Below are positions 43,834 through 51,816 of a stretch of DNA of 64,000 nt, piece after piece. The DNA comes from CAHJWO01 sp964245885 (lineage in GTDB: Bacteria > Verrucomicrobiota > Verrucomicrobiia > Chthoniobacterales > SZAS-18): the NCBI GenBank assembly GCA_964245885.1, contig CAXTOX010000004.1, forward strand, positions 13,938 through 77,937. Reading direction: 5' to 3'. The notes beneath the pieces are model-generated. The model was not told where the DNA came from. It did no database searches and worked only from the letters and a program-made list of their open reading frames with translations. Position 1 is the first letter of the stretch; the number at the start of each line of letters is the position of its first letter. The position numbers and the translations under genes are program-made.

Positions 43834-44816
43834 AGCGTGCTACCGGAAAGATTTGTCCACAGGCTGCGCAGCAGGTGGTAGAGTGTTTCCAGGCGGCCGA
43901 CTTCTGCGTCGGCGTTGAATGCGCGCCGGTACGCCTCGCCCCAGATCGCCTCCAGCTCCAGCGGGCGACCCGCTTTGAAGTCCAGCACCGTGCTCGGCAG
44001 GTAACGGCCCATCTCCGCCGTGCGCTTGAACTGCAAATCCGCGAAGTCCGACGGGATCGCGTGCCCGAGCTTCCGCGCGGCGGCGACCACCTCGTCGGCC
44101 AGGCGCCGCGTGAGGTACGCCAAGTCGTCGTCCGCGAGGATGTCGGCGGTTGAGACCGGCGGCTGGTCCCTTCCCCGTTGGGCGGTCGCCAGCACGGTCA
44201 TGCCGTTGAAGGGAATGTTCCAGACGAGCTTGCGCCAGCGGGCTTCGGCGAGGTCGGTGACCACCCGCGCGTTGATGCCGCAGCGTTTGAACTCCCAGGC
44301 GATGTCGTGGGTGCGCGGCAGCGGGAAGCCGGCGTGCTCGCCGAGCGAGATCGTCCCGTGGCCGAGGTGTTCGATGACGCCGGGTTCCGTCTTGTTGAGG
44401 CACACGAAGCACAGGCCGCCGAGCACGCGCTCCGCACCGTAGCGTTCGGCGAGGAATTCCTCGTTGCCCAGACCGTTCTGGAGCGTGAGCAGCACGGTGT
44501 CCGGGCGCAACAACGGAGCCAGCAGCGCGGGCAGTGCATCGTTCGCCGTGGCCTTGACGGCGATCAAGACGAGGTCGCAGGAGCCGATCGTTTCCGTCGA
44601 GGAGTGCGCGAGCGTTTTCGCCACGCGGAAGTTGCCCTCGCGGCTTTTCACCCGCAGTCCGAAACGCTTCACCACCCGTCGCTCCTCTTCCGAGCGGATC
44701 AGGAAATGCACCTCGCGCCCGAAGTACGCCAGCTTTGCCCCGTAGAACCCCCCGACCGCGCCGGTCCCGACCACCGCGATACGGTAGCGCGGCAGGACGT
44801 GCGTCGACGGCTTCAT
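43830..44816 (-). CDS. Ketopantoate reductase family protein (PanE/ApbA-like)
   Basis: A 328-residue NADPH-dependent reductase: RIAVVGTGAVGGFYGAKLAY is the Rossmann motif, LVLIAVKATANDALPALLAP and LTLQNGLGNEEFLAERYGAE follow, and the C-terminal domain has RWRKLVWNIPFNGMTVLA with the catalytic Lys and MGRYLPSTVLDFKAGRPLEL. Whether it truly makes pantoate or belongs to the wider 2-dehydropantoate-reductase-like set cannot be told. It is coupled by ATGA to the PNPOx-like gene. Confidence 0.85.
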   Translation of the reverse strand: MKPSTHVLPRYRIAVVGTGAVGGFYGAKLAYFGREVHFLIRSEEERRVVKRFGLRVKSREGNFRVAKTLAHSSTETIGSCDLVLIAVKATANDALPALLAPLLRPDTVLLTLQNGLGNEEFLAERYGAERVLGGLCFVCLNKTEPGVIEHLGHGTISLGEHAGFPLPRTHDIAWEFKRCGINARVVTDLAEARWRKLVWNIPFNGMTVLATAQRGRDQPPVSTADILADDDLAYLTRRLADEVVAAARKLGHAIPSDFADLQFKRTAEMGRYLPSTVLDFKAGRPLELEAIWGEAYRRAFNADAEVGRLETLYHLLRSLWTNLSGSTL

Positions 44817-45463
44817 TCCTCGCGCCAGGGACGCGGCAGGTCGCGCACGCCGAAGTAGTCGCCGCCCTTCGCCACCGGATCGTCGGTGCCCCACGGGATG
44901 TTCTTGTCGCGCTTGGCGAGCAGAGGGATGTGCTTTGAGCAGTGGATGTAGGCTTCCTCGACGTGCACGACGACCCAGCGTTCGGGGCGGCGGCCGGCCG
45001 TGTCGGCCAGGGCGCGCCCGACGGCTTCGCGCAACCGCGGAGAGATGCCGTCGTCCGCGAGCAGCGCCTCGTTTTCCGCGACGCCCGCCTCGCCGTTGAC
45101 GTGGCAGCCGACCGTCGAGCGGAAGAAATCCACGAACAGCAGTCCGACGTGCCCGTTCTCGGAAATGTTGCCGACGCTGGCCATCACGCCGTTACCCCGG
45201 TACTCGGGGTAAGCCAGCGTCTGCTCGTCCACCACCGTGACAAACCCCGGCGGCCCTGCTCGGNNNNNNNNNNCGCAGTTCCCGGCGGCGTCGGCGGTTG
45301 AAACGAAGACGAGTTCCTGCGCGGCGATGAACTCGCGCATCCGGTCGTTCAGATGGTCGAGCACCTGGTGCTTGTAGAACGCTTCCGCACGGCGCTGGGT
45401 GCCGTGCTCGCGTTGCAGCGCGTGCTCGCCCTGTGAACCGGGCAACGGGTGCTTCTCCTCCAT
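44813..45463 (-). CDS. Pyridoxamine 5'-phosphate oxidase-like flavoprotein (contains 10 N)
   Basis: A 216-residue split-barrel FMN protein. After FIAAQELVFVSTADAAGNC come four unknown residues (ten Ns at 45264-45273), then RAGPPGFVTVVDEQTLAYPE and YRGNGVMASVGNISENGHVG, the pattern of the PNPOx-related family. Relatives read about D-C-S-F at the gap, and the flanking bases g...c fit GAC TGC TCC TTC, so the gap seems to be exactly the right size. It is probably a flavin- or F420-linked oxidoreductase rather than PdxH. Its stop overlaps the next gene by ATGA; the HDAC-like gene ends six bp upstream. Confidence 0.8.
   Translation of the reverse strand: MEEKHPLPGSQGEHALQREHGTQRRAEAFYKHQVLDHLNDRMREFIAAQELVFVSTADAAGNCXXXXRAGPPGFVTVVDEQTLAYPEYRGNGVMASVGNISENGHVGLLFVDFFRSTVGCHVNGEAGVAENEALLADDGISPRLREAVGRALADTAGRRPERWVVVHVEEAYIHCSKHIPLLAKRDKNIPWGTDDPVAKGGDYFGVRDLPRPWREE
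45264..45273. other. Run of ten Ns inside the PNPOx-like gene
   Basis: Ten unresolved bases. The reading frame is unbroken across them and family alignment needs exactly four codons here, so little or nothing else is missing, unlike the other N run at 21422-21431. Confidence 0.9.
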
Positions 45464-45469
45464 GGATGA

Positions 45470-46399
45470 TCAACGGTGAACGTCGACGGTCAGCCCGTGC
45501 GCGGCGTGCAGGCGCGCCGCAGCCTCGACCGAGTTGCGGTGCAGCCGCGCGGTGTTCGCCAGTTCGCGGTTGTACCCGCCGCCGTAGAGCACCGCAACCG
45601 GAATCCCCCGCGGCACGAACAACCCCAGCACGAACGCGTCGCGCTCCGACATTTCCTTCAACGTAAGCTGCATCTGCCCGAAACGGTCGTTCTGGTGCGG
45701 GTCCGCACCCGAAATCCAGATCGCCAAGTCCGGCCGGAACGACTCCACCGCCGGGGGCAGCGACTGCCGAAGCGCGTCGAGAAACACCGCGCCGGGCACG
45801 AACCGTTCCAGCCCCACGTCGAGCGAACCGGGCACCTTGCGGCTCGGGTAGTTCGCCGCGACGTGGATCGAATACGTGAAAACGTGCGGGTCCGCGCCGA
45901 GCAGGGCGTTGGTCCCGTTGCCCTGGTGGGCGTCGGTGTCCACGACCATGATCCGCAGTTCCGGCCGGTCGGTTTGCAGATCGCGCACCGCCACCGCAAC
46001 ATCGTTGAGTACACAGAATCCCTCCCCGTGGTCGGCGAACGCGTGGTGGGTGCCACCGGCGAGGTTGGCCGCGACGCCATCCGCCAGCGCGGCCCGCACG
46101 GCGCGGCGCGTGCCCTCCACCTCGCGGGCACACCGGGCGAAAAGCTCGGGCGACGGCGGCAGACCGAGCATCGTCGCCTCCTTCGAGGTGAGTTCGCCAC
46201 GGGAAACGCGGTCGAGGTATTCCGGCGTGTGGACCCGCTCCAGGTGTTCATGCGCAGCGGGCGCGACTTCTTCCACGTCGTCCGCTGCCACCGCGCCGCT
46301 CTCCAGGAGCATCTCGAACGCCAGCGGGAACTTGACCATCGGGAACGGATGCCCCTCCGGCAGCGGCAGGAAATAGCCCGGTGAATAGAAGCAGCGCAT
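45470..46399 (-). CDS. Histone-deacetylase-family hydrolase
   Basis: A 309-residue member of the arginase/deacetylase superfamily. Zinc ligands are visible in VVDTDAHQGNGTNALL (D, H) and WISGADPHQNDRFGQMQLT (D); ANLAGGTHHAFADHGEGFCV carries the paired His, and AVLYGGGYN the final Tyr. Bacterial relatives remove acyl groups from small amines, acetoin-utilisation or protein substrates. The substrate here is unknown. It lies six bp before the PNPOx-like gene, same strand, and 41 bp after ndh. Confidence 0.9.
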   Translation of the reverse strand: MRCFYSPGYFLPLPEGHPFPMVKFPLAFEMLLESGAVAADDVEEVAPAAHEHLERVHTPEYLDRVSRGELTSKEATMLGLPPSPELFARCAREVEGTRRAVRAALADGVAANLAGGTHHAFADHGEGFCVLNDVAVAVRDLQTDRPELRIMVVDTDAHQGNGTNALLGADPHVFTYSIHVAANYPSRKVPGSLDVGLERFVPGAVFLDALRQSLPPAVESFRPDLAIWISGADPHQNDRFGQMQLTLKEMSERDAFVLGLFVPRGIPVAVLYGGGYNRELANTARLHRNSVEAAARLHAAHGLTVDVHR

Positions 46400-46440
46400 C
46401 GCTTCTTTTCAGGAACATTCGCCGCTGCCCGCCCGGCTAT

Positions 46441-47862
46441 TCACGGCTTGGAAGCTCCCTGCACCGCCGCGATGGCACCCGGCTGGGCGACGGGTTCCGA
46501 CCCGGGCGCAGGATGGTGCAACGCGTCCTGTCCATCCTGCACGCCCGTGATCAGCCGCGACCCGCGGTAGAACGTCACGTAGTTCCAGGCCCACTCGCTG
46601 ATGACCGCCAGACGGCTGCGGTAACCGACCAGGTACACGATGTGGATCGCGGCCCACATTACCCAGGCGATGAACCCTCCGAACCGCACGAAGTTCAGGT
46701 CCGCGACGGCCTTGTTGCGGCCGATGGTCGCCAGGTTGCCCTTGTCCCAATAGGAAAAATTCATGGGCTTGCCGCCCGCGAGCGTCTCCAGGATGTTGTT
46801 GGCCGCGTGACGCCCTTCCTGCATGGCGGGGGGACTCACGCCCGGCAGCGGCTTACCGGTCTGGTGCGAGAAATTGGCCATGTCGCCGATCACCTGCACT
46901 TCGGGATGATCGGGGATGGTCAGGTCCTCGTTGACGACGACGCGGCCGGCTTTGTCCAGCGGCACGCCGAGCGTCTTGCCGAGCGGCGACGCAGCGTTGC
47001 CCGCCGCCCAGATCACCGTGCGCGTGGGCAGGAACTGCCCGTCCTTTAACTCCACCCCTTCCGCGGTAATGTTTGTCACGGTCACTCCTTCGTGGACCTC
47101 GACCCCGATTTGTTCCAACTGTTTTTTGCCGCTGGCGGAAAGCTCCGGCGGGAAGGCACCCAGGATGCGCGGCCCGCCCTCGATGATCATAATCTTGGCC
47201 CGCGCCGAGTTGATGGAACGGAAGTCGCGAGTCATCGTGTGCCGGGCGATCTCGCTGATGGCACCCGCCATCTCGCACCCGGTCGGGCCACCGCCGACGA
47301 TCACAAACGTCATGGCGGCGTCACGCTCGGATTGGTCGACGGCTTTTTCGGCGATTTCAAAGGCCGTCAGCATCCGCTTCCGGATTTCCACGGCGTCGGC
47401 GAGGTTCTTCAGACCGGGAGCGAACTTCTCCCACTCGTCGTGGCCGAAGTAGCTGTGGCGCGAGCCGGTGGCCAGGATCAGGAAGTCGTACGGAACCACC
47501 AGGTCCTCGGTGATCACCTTGCGCGCCGCCACGTCGACGCGCCGCACTTCCGAGAGGATCACTTCGACGTTTTCCTGGTGCCGGAAAATCTCGCGCAACG
47601 GCCGGGCGATGTTCGCCGGGGTCAGCCCCGCTGTCGCCACCTGGTAAAGGAGCGGCTGGAAAAGGTGGTGGTTGCTGCGGTCGATGAGCGTCACATCGAC
47701 GCTCTCGCCCTTGAATTTCTTGACCGCTTCGAGGCCGGCAAATCCGCCCCCGACGACGACGATCTTCGGGCGGCCGGACGGCGGGCGGGCGACGGACGTG
47801 GTCGACGCCGGTTTGAGGACGGGCGCGGCGGCGGGGGGCGGTTCCATGGTGACGCTGCTCAT
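46441..47862 (-). CDS. ndh: Type II NADH dehydrogenase (NDH-2)
   Basis: A 473-residue two-dinucleotide-fold flavoprotein: FAD site KIVVVGGGFAGLEAVKKFKG, NADH site FVIVGGGPTGCEMAGAISEI, quinone-site context NHHLFQPLLYQVATAGLTPA and VIGDMANFSHQTGKPLPGVS, with C-terminal amphipathic/membrane helices (GGFIAWVMWAAIHIVYLVGY). It oxidises NADH and reduces quinone without proton pumping. It is divergent from the complex I operon and shares with it a 191-bp control region carrying a Rex-type operator. A Pro/Ala-rich 30-residue N-terminus precedes the FAD fold. Confidence 0.93.
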   Translation of the reverse strand: MSSVTMEPPPAAAPVLKPASTTSVARPPSGRPKIVVVGGGFAGLEAVKKFKGESVDVTLIDRSNHHLFQPLLYQVATAGLTPANIARPLREIFRHQENVEVILSEVRRVDVAARKVITEDLVVPYDFLILATGSRHSYFGHDEWEKFAPGLKNLADAVEIRKRMLTAFEIAEKAVDQSERDAAMTFVIVGGGPTGCEMAGAISEIARHTMTRDFRSINSARAKIMIIEGGPRILGAFPPELSASGKKQLEQIGVEVHEGVTVTNITAEGVELKDGQFLPTRTVIWAAGNAASPLGKTLGVPLDKAGRVVVNEDLTIPDHPEVQVIGDMANFSHQTGKPLPGVSPPAMQEGRHAANNILETLAGGKPMNFSYWDKGNLATIGRNKAVADLNFVRFGGFIAWVMWAAIHIVYLVGYRSRLAVISEWAWNYVTFYRGSRLITGVQDGQDALHHPAPGSEPVAQPGAIAAVQGASKP

Positions 47863-47937
47863 AGTAGATCAGTTTTGTCGGGGAGGTGCCTCTGACACGG
47901 GAACTTCCTGCAATCGGGCCAACCCGGCAAGCGACGC

Positions 47938-47955
47938 TTGTGAAATATTTCACAA
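47938..47955. promoter_or_regulatory. Rex-type operator between ndh and nuoD
   Basis: TTGTGAAATATTTCACAA, a perfect 18-bp palindrome, equals the known Rex consensus TTGTGAA-N4-TTCACAA. Rex is the NADH/NAD+-sensing repressor of respiratory genes, ndh being a classic target. The site sits 76 bp before the ndh start and 99 bp before nuoD, so it could control either or both divergent transcripts. No rex gene is in the window. Confidence 0.8.
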
Positions 47956-48053
47956 TTACCGCTTGCGCCCCGGCCGGGGGAGAAATTACTTTTGCAGGCT
48001 AGCCCGACGCGGACCGTTCGCTTCCGGTACCGCCCGGTTTCCTCCACTTCCAC

Positions 48054-49313
48054 ATGGCTTCGCGCATTCAAGAAATCGAGGCGCCCGACACGCTGGCGCG
48101 CACGCAGGCGTCCCTCGGCAGCCTGAGAGAGACGACCGACGACAAAATTGGCGAGAAGATGACCCTGAACATGGGTCCTTCCCACCCGGCGACCCACGGC
48201 GTGCTCCGCCTCGTGCTCGAGCTCGACGGCGAGGTGATCACGAAGGCGACGCCGGACATGGGTTACCTGCACCGCGGCGATGAAAAGATCGCCGAGAACA
48301 TGCAGTACAACCAATTTATCCCTTATACGGATCGGTTGGACTACCTCGCGCCACTGGCCAACAACGTGGCTTACGCCTTGGCGGTCGAAAAGCTGATGGG
48401 CTGGGAACTGCCTCCGCGCGGCAAGGCGCTGCGGGTCCTCTGCTGCGAGATCGCCCGTATCTCGGCGCACTTGCTCGGTCTCGGAGCGTTCGCGATGGAC
48501 ACCGGTGCGATGACGGTGTTCCTCTACACTTTCACCGAGCGCGAGAAGATCTACAACCTGATCGAGCAACTGACCGGCGCGCGCTTCACAACGAGCTACA
48601 CACGGGTCGGCGGGCAGGTGCGTGATTTGCCGGAGACGTTTGAGGCGCAGTTGCGGCAGTTTCTGAAGGAGTTCATCCCGAATCTCAACGAGATCGATAA
48701 CCTGCTCACCCGCAACCGGATCTTCGTGGATCGCACCCGTGATGTCGGGCTGATTTCCAAAGAGCAGGCGGTTGCGTTCGGACTTTCCGGGCCGAACCTG
48801 CGTGGCTCCGGCGTCGACCACGATCTGCGCAAGAAGCACCCCTACCTCGACTACGAGAAGTACGACTTCGAGGTGGCCGTCGGCACGGTGGGTGACTGCT
48901 ACGACCGTTATCTTGTGCGCTTGGAGGAAATGCGGCAGAGTGTGCGCATCCTCGAACAGGTGCTCGACACGATGCCGGATGGCCCCATCAACGTGGTGGA
49001 CGGCAAAAATATCCTGCCGCCCAAGCAAGCCGTACTGATGAAGATGGAGGAGTTGATCCATCATTTCATGGTCGTCACCCAAGGGATCGACGCGCCTCCG
49101 GGCGAGGTCTACTTCGGTGCCGAAAACCCCAAGGGCGAACTCGGCTTCTACATCAACAGCCGTGGCGGTGGCGTGCCGCACCGGCTCAAAATTCGCGCTC
49201 CGTCCTTCGTCAATCTGAGCATCCTCCCGACGATCCTGCCCGGCCACATGATGAGCGATGTCGTCGCCATCCTCGGCAGTCTGGATTTCGTGATGGGCGA
49301 GTGTGATCGTTAA
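48054..49313 (+). CDS. nuoD: NADH-quinone oxidoreductase subunit D
   Basis: A 419-residue 49-kDa-type subunit of the peripheral arm of complex I that forms the quinone pocket with NuoB. Marks: KMTLNMGPSHPATHGVLRLV with the quinone-site His, MGYLHRGDEKIAENMQYNQF, YLAPLANNVAYALAVEKL, VGGQVRDLPETF and the C-terminal ILGSLDFVMGECDR. It is the first gene of the operon here; nuoA, nuoB and nuoC are not upstream. A lipoprotein gene lies 40 bp downstream, before nuoE. Confidence 0.96.
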   Translation: MASRIQEIEAPDTLARTQASLGSLRETTDDKIGEKMTLNMGPSHPATHGVLRLVLELDGEVITKATPDMGYLHRGDEKIAENMQYNQFIPYTDRLDYLAPLANNVAYALAVEKLMGWELPPRGKALRVLCCEIARISAHLLGLGAFAMDTGAMTVFLYTFTEREKIYNLIEQLTGARFTTSYTRVGGQVRDLPETFEAQLRQFLKEFIPNLNEIDNLLTRNRIFVDRTRDVGLISKEQAVAFGLSGPNLRGSGVDHDLRKKHPYLDYEKYDFEVAVGTVGDCYDRYLVRLEEMRQSVRILEQVLDTMPDGPINVVDGKNILPPKQAVLMKMEELIHHFMVVTQGIDAPPGEVYFGAENPKGELGFYINSRGGGVPHRLKIRAPSFVNLSILPTILPGHMMSDVVAILGSLDFVMGECDR

Positions 49314-49353
49314 TCCCCGTCAGCAAAACCTCGAAAGCAGTCGTTCCGTCCCT

Positions 49354-49755
49354 ATGAAAACCCGTTTCCTTTCCCTCCTTGGTTGCGCCGTCCTCGGCCT
49401 CGCCGTCACCGTCGGCACGACCGCTTGTGACAAGCAGGGCAACGCGAAGATCACGGACTCCGGCAACACCAAACTGACCCCCGCCAACATCGCCAAGATG
49501 AGCAAGGGCATGCAGCGTTCGCAGGTCGTGGCCCTGTTCGGTCAGCCGACGCAGTCCGGCGACGTGGAAAACGACGTGGTCTTTAAGAAGCAGCGCGTGA
49601 CCTACATCGAAGGCAAGGATTCTTTGTCGATCACGTACAAGAATGACGAGGTCGAGGAGTTTTCCAGCACCGTGGGCACGACCACGAGCACCGCGAACAG
49701 CAACGCCGATGGCACCACGACAACGACCTCGTCGACCAGCACGAAGTCCAACTGA
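49354..49755 (+). CDS. Small BamE/SmpA-like lipoprotein inside the nuo operon
   Basis: A 133-residue lipoprotein: signal FLSLLGCAVLGLAVTVGTTA with the lipobox Cys in TTACDKQGN. Residues 42-70 (TPANIAKMSKGMQRSQVVAL, then FGQPTQSGDV) match the short BamE/SmpA_OmlA pattern, followed by strands and a Thr/Ser/Asn-rich tail of about 25 residues. It is placed between nuoD and nuoE with gaps of 40 and 30 bp and no terminator, so it is co-transcribed. Whether it serves complex I or only shares the promoter is unknown. Its tail resembles the 44-residue lipoprotein at 6707-6841. Confidence 0.75.
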   Translation: MKTRFLSLLGCAVLGLAVTVGTTACDKQGNAKITDSGNTKLTPANIAKMSKGMQRSQVVALFGQPTQSGDVENDVVFKKQRVTYIEGKDSLSITYKNDEVEEFSSTVGTTTSTANSNADGTTTTTSSTSTKSN

Positions 49756-49785
49756 TACCCAACGCTTCGCAGCCCTCTGCCGCGC

Positions 49786-50283
49786 ATGGAAATTCCCGCC
49801 GAGTTGGAACAGAAAATAGACGAGGTAATCACGCATTACCCCGTTTCCAAGCGCAGTGCCGTGCTGCCTCTCTTACACCTTTTGCAGGAGCGGTTTGGCT
49901 ACATCAGCCCGGAGACCACCGATTGGGTGGCGGCCAAGCTCGACCTCCAGCCCATCAACGTGCTGGAAGTGGTGACCTTTTATCCGATGTTCCGGGCCGC
50001 GCCTCCTGGCCGGCACCACATCCGGGTTTGCCGGACGCTCTCTTGCGCCATGGCCGGGTCGTACCGGCTGCTGGACGACCTGTGCGAACTGGCCAAGATC
50101 GAGCGCCCCCAGCACGCGGGCCACGGCACGCCGTTCACCGTGGGTGAGGATGGCAGATTCAGCATTGAGTTCGTCGAGTGCCTGGCAAGCTGCGGCACCG
50201 CGCCGGTCTGCATGGTCAACGACGACTTCTACGAAGGTGTGAACAAGGAAGCCGCGACCGAAATCCTGTCCAAGTACCAATAA
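49786..50283 (+). CDS. nuoE: NADH-quinone oxidoreductase subunit E
   Basis: A 165-residue 24-kDa-type subunit with the [2Fe-2S] cluster N1a: Cys pairs in VCRTLSCAMAGS and FVECLASCGTAPVCMVND (CxxxxC...CxxxC). RSAVLPLLHLLQERFGYISP and INVLEVVTFYPMFRAAPPGR are typical. It forms the NADH-oxidising module with NuoF, whose gene starts four bp after the stop. Confidence 0.96.
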   Translation: MEIPAELEQKIDEVITHYPVSKRSAVLPLLHLLQERFGYISPETTDWVAAKLDLQPINVLEVVTFYPMFRAAPPGRHHIRVCRTLSCAMAGSYRLLDDLCELAKIERPQHAGHGTPFTVGEDGRFSIEFVECLASCGTAPVCMVNDDFYEGVNKEAATEILSKYQ

Positions 50284-50287
50284 TCTT

Positions 50288-51787
50288 ATGGTCTCTTTGC
50301 TCAAGCAGCCTCATCCGCGTGAACGCCGGATGATCTTCAAAAACGTGGACCGTCCCGGTTGGAAGACGGACATCGACACCTATCTCGAAGACGGCGGGTA
50401 CGCGGACCTGAAAAAGGCGCTGACCATGTCGCAGCCCGATGTCGTCAACGAGGTCAAGGCCAGCGGCCTGCGCGGGCGCGGCGGGGCCGGGTTCCCGTGC
50501 GGCGTGAAATGGGGCTTTATCAAGCAGGACAGCCCCAAGCCGATTTATCTGATCTGCAACGCCGACGAGTCCGAGCCGGGCACTTTCAAGGACCGTTACA
50601 TCATCCACCAGGACCCGCACCAACTCGTCGAGGGGATGGTGATTTCCTGCTACGCGGTCAACGCGAAACTGGCCTACATCTACATTCGCGGTGAGTACCC
50701 CGAGGGCGCGAAGATTCTCGAACGTGCGCTGGCCGAAGCTCGCGAGCGCGGCTTCCTCGGGAAGAACATCCAAGGCACTGGTTTCGACTGCGAAATCTAC
50801 GTGCACCGCGGCGCGGGAGCTTACATCTGCGGCGAGGAAACGGGCATGATCGAGTCGCTCGAAGGCAAGCGTCCGTATCCGCGGATCAAGCCCCCTTATT
50901 TCCCGGCGGTATTAGGACTGTACCAGTGCCCGACCATCGTCAATAACGTCGAAACGCTCTGCCACGTGAAGCACATCGTCGGCATGGGCGGCGCGGAGTA
51001 TGCCAAGATCGGCCGTCCCAACAACACCGGTACGCGCATCCTGTGCGTCAGCGGCGACGTGCAAAAACCCGGCTACTTCGAGGTGGAGGTCGGCTCCCTC
51101 ACGATGGGCGAGCTTCTGTACGACGTTTGCGGCGGCCCGAAGGAAGGCCGCAAGTTCAAGGCCATCATCCCCGGTGGCAGCAGCGCCAAAGTCTTGCGCG
51201 CCGACGAGAAGTATAAGATCAAGGAAAAAGGGCCGGACGGCGCGATGGTCGACAAAGAGATTACTTTCGACCAGATCCCGATGGATTTCGACACGTTGGC
51301 AGCGGTCGGCTCGATGGCCGGCTCCGGCGGCGTGATCGTCATGGACGATTCGCGCAACATGGTCGAGACCCTGGCGAACATCAACGAATTCTACGCCCAC
51401 GAAAGCTGCGGTCAATGCACCCCTTGCCGTGAGGGTTCACTGTGGATGCAGAAAATTACGCGGCGCATGGTGAGCGGCGAGGGTGCCAAGCAGGACCCGG
51501 CGGTGCTCAAGAGCGTGGCGGACAACATCGCGGGCAAGACGATCTGCGCTTTCGGCGAGGCGTGCGCGTGGCCGACGCAGAGTTTCATCGGCAAGTTCCG
51601 GGAGGAGTTCGACGCCAAGGCGCAAAAGAACGTGACTCCGCGCGAGGTCTCCGACGGCGTGGCGTTGCGCGACGGTCGGCCCGTGCTCGTACACGACCAC
51701 GAGGTGGCGACGGCGTCACCCGGTGGCGTGCCGAAACCGGATGCGCCGTGGGAACTCTCCAACGACAGCAAGTCGGGCGAGGTCTGA
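50288..51787 (+). CDS. nuoF: NADH-quinone oxidoreductase subunit F
   Basis: A 499-residue 51-kDa-type subunit binding NADH, FMN and cluster N3. NADH/FMN sites: GLRGRGGAGFPCGVKWGF, NADESEPGTFKDRYIIH and YICGEETGMIESLEGKRPYP. Cluster N3: ESCGQCTPCREGSLWMQK with the fourth Cys in ICAFGEACAWP. It is longer than usual (about 430 residues) through an extra 40-50-residue C-terminus (NVTPREVSDGVALRDGRPVL onwards) after the last conserved helix. Nuo genes flank it closely. Confidence 0.96.
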   Translation: MVSLLKQPHPRERRMIFKNVDRPGWKTDIDTYLEDGGYADLKKALTMSQPDVVNEVKASGLRGRGGAGFPCGVKWGFIKQDSPKPIYLICNADESEPGTFKDRYIIHQDPHQLVEGMVISCYAVNAKLAYIYIRGEYPEGAKILERALAEARERGFLGKNIQGTGFDCEIYVHRGAGAYICGEETGMIESLEGKRPYPRIKPPYFPAVLGLYQCPTIVNNVETLCHVKHIVGMGGAEYAKIGRPNNTGTRILCVSGDVQKPGYFEVEVGSLTMGELLYDVCGGPKEGRKFKAIIPGGSSAKVLRADEKYKIKEKGPDGAMVDKEITFDQIPMDFDTLAAVGSMAGSGGVIVMDDSRNMVETLANINEFYAHESCGQCTPCREGSLWMQKITRRMVSGEGAKQDPAVLKSVADNIAGKTICAFGEACAWPTQSFIGKFREEFDAKAQKNVTPREVSDGVALRDGRPVLVHDHEVATASPGGVPKPDAPWELSNDSKSGEV

Positions 51788-51816
51788 CCCACACCCTTTT
51801 CCATATTGCACCAGCT

